Positions 57,514 to 64,000 of a stretch of 64,000 nucleotides of DNA are shown piece after piece. Below the pieces are notes generated by a model that saw only the letters and a program-made list of their open reading frames with translations, had not been told where the DNA came from and did no database searches. This DNA comes from Siphonodentalium dalli (Eukaryota; Mollusca; Scaphopoda; Gadilida; Siphonodentaliidae), in contig CP136064.1 in NCBI GenBank assembly GCA_032622095.1, forward strand, positions 263,973,863 through 264,037,862, given 5' to 3'. The position numbers and the translations under genes are program-made. Position 1 is the first letter of the stretch; the number at the start of each line of letters is the position of its first letter.

Positions 57514-57630
57514 CTGGCAGATAAAGGAAATTTAGTTAATGACATTGAATATGTTAGTTTTAGTTACCATAATCGGGTTAATAAGTCCAGAAGGCCTATA
57601 TAAATTGACATACGAGCATGTTTCTTTCAA

Positions 57631-57909
57631 AAGGTTCGAGCATATTTATTTACCGCTAAATTCAAAATCCATGTTTGCAATTGCAAGTTAGCAAGAGACT
57701 GTTTTCCGCACAAAATGGCGCACATGCATGGACGCTTAACGGTCTTATTTAATGCTGACTTCATCAGTATTGCACGTTTCATAACTCACTGACTCTTGAC
57801 ATCCACGTAAATCAAGCACTATATTATGTTGCTACGACATTTTTATATCTACATTTAGTTTAAATGTATATTGATATGTTTATTGTACAAATAAATATAT
57901 CTATCTATA
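57631..57909. other. Intron or intergenic spacer
   Basis: No exon, repeat or element end was recognised. Confidence 0.4.
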
Positions 57910-58373
57910 TATGTGACCCGCCATATCAAATCCAGTCGTAAGTCGGGATTTTTTTACCCTGTGCCAATGCATTCTCTTATATATGCGAGTCGACCATATG
58001 TCGCCTCGCATATATAAGAGAATGCATTGGCCTAACAATTTTTTATCATTTTTTTTAAATAAATGTTTCTTACAATTTTTAGGACATAAAATAAAAAAAC
58101 ATTCATTACCCTGCAGGGAGCCCCACACATATATAGAAGCATAAATAAGAGTGTCGTCTGCTCATGTTTGTCTGGGGCTCTGTATGGGTGAATTATAAGA
58201 TTGTTAAGGAATACAAGAACAAATTATTAAAATTGTAAAAAATTGTTAGGCCAATGCATTCTCTTATATATGCGAGGCGACCTATGGTCGATTCGCATAT
58301 ATAAGAGAATGCATTGGCACAGGGCCAAAAAAATCCCGACTTACGACTGGATTTGATATGGTGGGTCACATAT
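57910..58373. mobile_element. MITE with TGTGACCC termini carrying the hairpin cassette
   Basis: Terminal inverted repeats start TGTGACCCGCCATATCAAAT and extend about 44 bp with one or two mismatches; TA or TATA flanks both ends. The whole interior from about 57957 to 58325 is the double-hairpin cassette (CCCTGTGCCAATGCATTCTC, spacer, complement). These ends are unrelated to the TTAACCC ends that surround the same cassette at 476 and 18092. Confidence 0.75.
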
Positions 58374-59129
58374 GTCGTATTTGATTTCGCGCAGTTTTGC
58401 AATTTTGGCTGACATGGATTCTCGAACAGTGGGTGCAGTGTGTGCATGGTCAAAAACCCTTTCGGTCGCATTTCAATTTCAGTAACTGCTCGTCCCTGAC
58501 GTAATAAATGTATATTGATGTGGAATACTTTGCTGTGGTGATCGAATGGGAATAGTTATTTTCATAAATGTTAAATCCAAAATTGGCAGCATGTGAGTGA
58601 TGTGACATCATTCTATATATGAACAGTATTATGAAGCGACCCTCGTTGGCCGGATCATTACGTAATGGTTAGAGCACACAAATTGTTCTTTACCAGAATC
58701 AATCGAGTAGGAGACGAGATTTATTCTGGTAAAGAACAATTCGCGTGATCTGATCGACTTAGAGCACAATTGATCCCACATAATGCAATAAACTGGAAAT
58801 GTGCCGTGCGCTGGCCACGATTGGACACAATAGCCGGTTAGCCACGCCCAAAAACGTGATTAACATTTACTGAATGTGAATAGATGTCCGAAACAACACG
58901 GACTGTTCCCACTTTGAAGCGCCCGTGCGATTTGTTTGTTATGAGTTGCGGGTGCCTATAACAATGGGATAATCATTGAACTATTCTTTCGCCAGCCTTG
59001 GGAATTGGTGTACTTTAGCAAAAATCAGGGAACGATTGCAACAATGGGATTGTGCTCTAACGTTTGTTAAACCCCTGTCACACTCAGGCCGGCGCTCTCA
59101 TTGCGCTGCAAAAGTATCAGTGAGAGCTT
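58374..59129. other. Spacer with one small inverted repeat
   Basis: AATTGTTCTTTACCAGAAT at 58681-58699 pairs with its complement at 58723-58741. TAATGGTTAGAGCA just before it resembles a tRNA A-box, but no B-box or cloverleaf follows. No gene was recognised. Confidence 0.45.
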
Positions 59130-59884
59130 TACGTGTTGGACTCTGTCATTTTAAGAATATGTATGTATTACACACAGACACACTAAGTCTCAGCTTAAAA
59201 TTTAAAAAAAATAAGAGTTTTATCGACATAAATCGATTTTAATGGGAAATCATATGTTAAAATTTAGCATCGAAAAAAATTAATTTCTTCCATCTAAAAC
59301 ATAATTACGTGTTGGACTGTGTAATTTTAAGAACATATAAGTATTACACGCAGACACACGAAGTCTCAGCTTGAAATTTTGAAAAATAAGAGTTTTATCG
59401 ACATAAATCGATTTGAATGCGAAATCCTATGTTAAAATTTAAATATTACAAGCAGGTTAGCCCGCCACTGGCGGCATTCGTCCCATGAAAATTCTATGGA
59501 AGCAAAATTGTCAGCTTGGGACGGGTCAACCGATTGAGCCCAAACTTGCTACCTATGGGTACTTTTGTCCCGAAAGTGTCACGGACGGGTCAAATCGTGA
59601 CCCCGACGTGAAATTGACCTTCAAACTGGTCAATTCAAGGTCAAATGGGGTAAAACTGGCGGATTTCTGTACTTTTGTCCGGGGAGTGTTTTGGACGGGT
59701 CAAATCATGACCACGACCTGACCTTGACCTACAAAATTGTCAATTCAAGGTCAAATCGGGTAAAACTTGCTGATTTAGACGAAATTTGGTGCAAATGCAG
59801 CACAGGTGTCTCGGAACCTGTTGTAATTGCTTTTTCGAACAAAGTCATGGGACGAATGCCGCCAGTGGCGGGCTAACCTGCTAG
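59130..59884 (+). mobile_element. Helitron-like element with satellite core, 5' end missing
   Basis: Two satellite monomers of about 170 bp (59130-59445), an inverted copy of the 3' hairpin (59451-59475), a body with GACCTTGACC blocks and the 3' end: hairpin GCCGCCAGTGGCGGGC at 59858-59873, TAACCTG, CTAG at 59881-59884, then T. The same order occurs inverted in 39999-41240. No TCTACTATATAT start was seen. Confidence 0.65.
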
Positions 59885-62441
59885 TGTTATATAAAGCCAC
59901 ATGACGGTTTGCGCTCCATAATACACCAATTGGTATTCGCGGTTGAATTTTACCCCGGATCGAAATAGGTCGATAATACCGAACTGGTGGCAGAAAGAGT
60001 CATTTGTATTCATTCCAATTCTGAAATTGTAAACGGAATGTCGGGAAAAGAAACATTGCTATATCTTAACAAGAAACTATTAAAATACTTTGCTTTCTCT
60101 TCGTTTTAATCATTAAAATTATTTAGAACCATAAATGTTGCAGAGTGATGACAGCTCTAGATTTTCTTCCCATGGTCTTTACAGTTGCAATGTACGTGAC
60201 CGCTGACTAAAAATGTGAACCGACACAAACGAAACGATACGAAATTTAGCGATATATCTACACACTATTTTGGGGAACGAAAGCCATGTCAGTCTGAAAT
60301 TGTTACTTTCGCGGTATTTAGCTAATCTGAACAAATCAACGAAAGCGACTACGTGTAAAAACATTCAAAACATGTATATATTGTGAAATATTTTTTATAA
60401 TGACTGTGTTTGTTTAATAATGACTGTGTTTGTTTAATAATGACTGTGTTGGTTTAATAATGAATGTGTTTGTTTAATAATGACTGTGTTGGTTTAATAA
60501 TGACTGTGTTGGTTTAGTAATGACTGTGTTGGTTTAATAATTACTGTGTTGGTTTAATAATTGCTGCGTTGGTTTAATAATGACTGTGTTGGTTTAATAA
60601 TGACAGTTTGTTTAATAATGACTATGCTGGTTTAATAATGACTGTGTTGGTTTAATAATGACTGTGCTGGTTTAATAATTACTGTGCTAGTTTAATAATG
60701 CTGGTTTAATAATGACTGTACTAGTTTAATAATGACTGTGCTGGTTTAATAATGACTGTGTTGGTTTAGAAATGAGTGCGCTGGTTTAATAATGACTGTT
60801 TTAGTTTCATAATGTGTTGGTTTAATAATGACTGTGCTGGTTTAATAATGACCGTGTTTAATAATGACTGTGTTGGTTTAATAATGACTGTGTTTGTTTA
60901 ATAATGACTGTGCTGGTTTAATAATGACTGCGCTGGTTTAATAATGACTGTGTTGGTTTAATAATGACCGTGTTGGTTTAATAATGACTGTGTTGGTTTG
61001 ATAATGACTGTGCTGGTTTAATAATGACTGTGTGTGATTAAAATTGACTGTGTTGGTTTACTAATGACTGTATCTGTTTAATAATGACTCTGTTGGTTTA
61101 ATAATGACTGTGCTAGTTTAATAATAACTGCGTATGATTAATAATGACTGTGCTGATTTAATATTGACTGTGTTGGTTTACTAATGACTGTGTCGGTTTA
61201 ATAATGACTCTGTTTGTTTAATAATGACTGTGCTAGTTTAATAATAACTGTGTATAATTAATAATGACTGTGCTGGTTTAATAATGACTGTGTTGGTTTA
61301 ATAATGACTGTGTTTGTTTGATAAACACTGCATTGATTTAGTAGTGACTATGTTGGTTTAATAATGACTGTATTTGGTTTAATAATTACTGTGCTGGTTT
61401 AATAATGACTGTGTTGGTTTAATAATGACAGTTGGTTTAATAATGACTGTGTTGATTTAATAATTGCTGCGTTGGTTTAATAATGACTGTGTTGGTTTAA
61501 TAATGACTGCGTTGGTTTAATAATGACTGTGCTCGTTTAATAATGACTGTGTTTGTTTCATAATGACTGTGTTTGTTTAATAATAACTGTGCTGGTTTAA
61601 TAATGACCGTGTTTAATAATGACTGTGCTGGTTTAATAATGACGTGTTTAATAATGACTGTGTTGGTTTAATAATGACTGTGTTGGTTTAATAATAACTG
61701 TGCTGGTTTAATAATGACTGTGCTGGTTTATTATGACAGATGGTTTAATAATGACTGTGCTGGTTTAATAATGACTGTGTTTAATAATGACTGTGTTGGT
61801 TTAATAACGACTGTGTTGGTTTAATAATGACTGTGCTGGTTTATTAATGACTGTGTGTGAATAATATTGACTGTGTTGGTTTACTAATGACTGTGTCGAT
61901 TTAATTATGACTCTGTTGGTTTAATAATGACTGTGCTAGTTTAATAATAACTGTGTATGATTAATAATGACTGTGCTGATTTAATATTGACTGTGTTGGT
62001 TTACTAATGACTGTGTCGGTTTAATAATGACTCTGTTGGTTTAGTAATGACTGTGCTAGTTTAATAATAACTGTGTATGATTAATAATGACTGTGTTGGT
62101 TTAATAATGACTGTGTTGGTTTAATAATGACTGTGTTTGTTTAATAAACACTGCATTTATTTAGTAGTGACTATGTTGATTTAACCATGACTGTGTTGGT
62201 TTAATAATGACTGTATTTGTTTTAATAATTACTGTGCTGGTTTAATAATGACTGTGTTGGTTTAATAATGACTGTCTTTGTTTAGTAATGCCTGTTGGTT
62301 TAATAATGATTGTGTTGATTTAACAATGACTGCGTTGGTTTAATAATGACTGTGTTGGTTTAATAATGACTGTTTGTTAATGCAAATGACTGTTTGTTAA
62401 TGGCCATTCCCGTCATTTTGCAAACACCATGCAGCGCCACC
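59663..62441 (+). repeat. 2.8-kb tandem duplication, first copy
   Basis: From ATTTCTGTACTTTTGTCCGG the sequence is repeated from 62442 with few changes. The unit comprises the 3' part of the Helitron-like element, about 500 bp of unique flank, the 20-bp array and a CATTTTGCAAACACC segment. Offset is 2779 bp. Confidence 0.85.
60390..62400. repeat. 20-bp minisatellite, array 1 (about 100 units)
   Basis: Unit TTTAATAATGACTGTGTTGG, with frequent variants (GCTGG, TTTGT, TAGTT for the last bases) and shortened units such as GACGTGTTTAATAATG. Internal blocks containing AACACTGCATT and GTGTATGATTAATAATG recur, showing block duplications. Confidence 0.92.
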
Positions 62442-64000
62442 ATTTCTGTACTTTTGTCCGGGGAGTGTTTTGGACGGGTCAAATCATGACCACGACCTGA
62501 CCTACAAAATTGTCAATTCAAGGTCAAATCGGGTAAAACTTGCTGATTTAGACGAAATTTGGTGCAAATGCAGCACAGGTGTCTCGGAACCTGTTGTAAT
62601 GGCTTTTTCGAACAAAGTCATGGGACGAATGCCGCCAGTGGCGGGCTAACCTGCTAGTGTTATATAAAGCCACATGACGGTTTGCGCTCCATAATACACC
62701 AATTGGTATTCGCGGTTGAATTTTACCCCGGATCGAAATAGGTCGATAATACCGAACTGGTGGCAGAAAGAGTCATTTGTATTCATCCCAATTCTGAAAT
62801 TGGAAACTGAATGTCGAGAAAAGAAACATTGCTATATCTTAACAAGAAACTATTAAAATACTTTGCTTTCTCTTCGTTATAATCATTAAAATATTTAGAA
62901 CCATAAATGTTGCAGAGTGATGACAGCTCTAGATTTTCTTCCCATGGTCTATACAGTTGCAATGTACGTGACGGCTGACTAAAAATGTGAACCGACACAA
63001 ACGAAACGATACGAAATTTAGCGATATATCTACACACTATTTTGGGGGTTCGAACGAAAGCCATGTCAGTCTGAAATTGTTACTTTCGCGGTTTTAGCTA
63101 ATCTGAACAAATCAACGAAAGCGACTACGTGTAAAAACATTCAAAACATGTATATATTGTGAAATATTTTTAATAATGACTGTGTTGGTTTAATAATGAA
63201 TGTGTTTGTTTAATAATGAATGTGTTGGTTTAATAATGACTGTGTTGGTTTAGTAATGACTGTGTTGGTTTAATAATTACTGTGTTGGTTTAATAATTGC
63301 TGCGTTGGTTTAATAATGACTGTGTTGGTTTAATAATGACAGTTTGTTTAATAATGACTATGCTGGTTTAATAATGACTGTGTTGGTTTAATAATGACAG
63401 TTTGTTTAATAATGACTGTGTTGGATTAATAATGACTGTGTTGGTTTAATAATGACTGTGTTGGATTAATAATATGACTGTGTCAGTTTGATAATGACTG
63501 TATTGGTTTAATAATGACTGTATTGGTTTAATAATGACTGTATTGGTTTAATAATGATTGTTTGTTTAATAATGACTATGTTGGTTTAATAATGACTGTG
63601 TTGGTTTAATAATGACTGTGTTTGTTTAATAATGACCCTGTTTGTTTAATAATAACTGTGTTGTAATTATGACTGTTGGTTTAATGATGAAACTATTTGT
63701 TTAATAATGACTGTGTTGGTTTAATAAGACTGTGTTCGTTTAATAATGACTGTGTTGGTTTAATAATTGCTGTGTTGGTTTAATAATGGTCTGTGTTGGT
63801 TTAACAATGACTGCATTGGTTTAATAATGACTGTGCTTGTTTAATAATGACTGTGTTGGTTTAATAATGACTGTGTAGGTTTAATAATAACTGTGTTGGT
63901 TTATTGACTGTGCTGGTTTAATAATGCTGGTTTAATAATGACTGTACTAGTTTAATAATGACTGTGCTGGTTTAATAATGACTGTGTTGGTTTAAAAATG
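62442..64000 (+). repeat. 2.8-kb tandem duplication, second copy (cut by window end)
   Basis: It repeats 59663 onward: Helitron-like 3' end with CTAG at 62654-62657, the unique flank and the 20-bp array. Within the flank a 93-codon minus frame (62783-63064) is open here but interrupted in the first copy by an extra T near 60120; both copies end it at the same TGA. No domain was recognised. Confidence 0.85.
63168..64000. repeat. 20-bp minisatellite, array 2 (continues past window)
   Basis: Same unit as array 1; its early unit order (AATTACTGTG, AATTGCTGCG, GACAGTTTGTTTAATAATG) matches the start of array 1, then the two diverge. Confidence 0.92.

Noticed and set aside
58655-58730. tRNA-like A-box (TAATGGTTAGAGCA)
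   Set aside because: No matching B-box, anticodon arm or acceptor stem could be drawn; the following bases form a simple hairpin instead.
62783-63064. 93-codon minus frame in the second 2.8-kb copy
   Set aside because: The first copy has a frame change in the same region and no domain was recognised; duplication alone does not support a gene.

Overview
This is a eukaryotic, AT-rich, repeat-dominated window from an invertebrate animal. The evidence is an intron-split CUB/LDL-receptor-A membrane gene, APE-type LINEs, hAT and TTAA-flanked DNA elements, Helitron-like elements and large minisatellites. A mollusc or other marine lophotrochozoan would fit the GACCTTGACC-rich repeats and satellite-bearing Helitron-like elements, but the phylum cannot be fixed from the sequence alone. 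No prokaryotic gene, rRNA or convincing tRNA was found.

Host genes. On the minus strand, 1-4005 holds four exons of a gene for a single-pass membrane protein: a CUB domain split over 3775-4005 and 2508-2648, an LDLa domain plus transmembrane segment in 1384-1653, and a proline-rich tail with a PPxY motif in 1-140 that runs off the window. The first three exons join in matching phase 1. A paralogous last exon with stop codon and AATAAA lies at 57342-57513, also minus. About 53 kb of mostly mobile and tandemly repeated DNA separates the two.

Repeats, left to right. 4-15 kb: short dispersed repeats, a roughly 105-bp satellite (7.0-8.0 kb), two tandem 129-bp MITEs and a TIR element. 15.8-17.7 kb: a hAT-like element carrying one copy of a 55-bp motif. 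18-19.4 kb: a piggyBac-like MITE and a LINE tail. 20.25-26.29 kb: a 6-kb inverted repeat with minisatellite in its stems. 26.5-27.5 kb: a hAT remnant with the transposase C-terminus. 28.1-32.7 kb: a nearly full-length but broken two-ORF LINE. 33.1-34.4 and 37.6-42.9 kb: Helitron-like elements joined head to tail. 35.9-37.0 kb: a hAT-type element with an exact 8-bp target duplication. 42.9-50.9 kb: two large arrays of the 55-bp motif alternating with two copies of the element body. 51.8-56.9 kb: more foldback elements, a LINE fragment and a block of direct and inverted repeats. 59.1-64.0 kb: a Helitron-like element and a 2.8-kb tandem duplication with 20-bp minisatellite arrays.

Two recurring themes stand out. 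Both major minisatellites have an unexpanded, single-copy relative elsewhere in the window (16.9 kb and 1.1 kb), so the before and after states can be compared. One hairpin cassette sits inside two unrelated terminal-inverted-repeat families. All calls come from reading the sequence; no database search was run.
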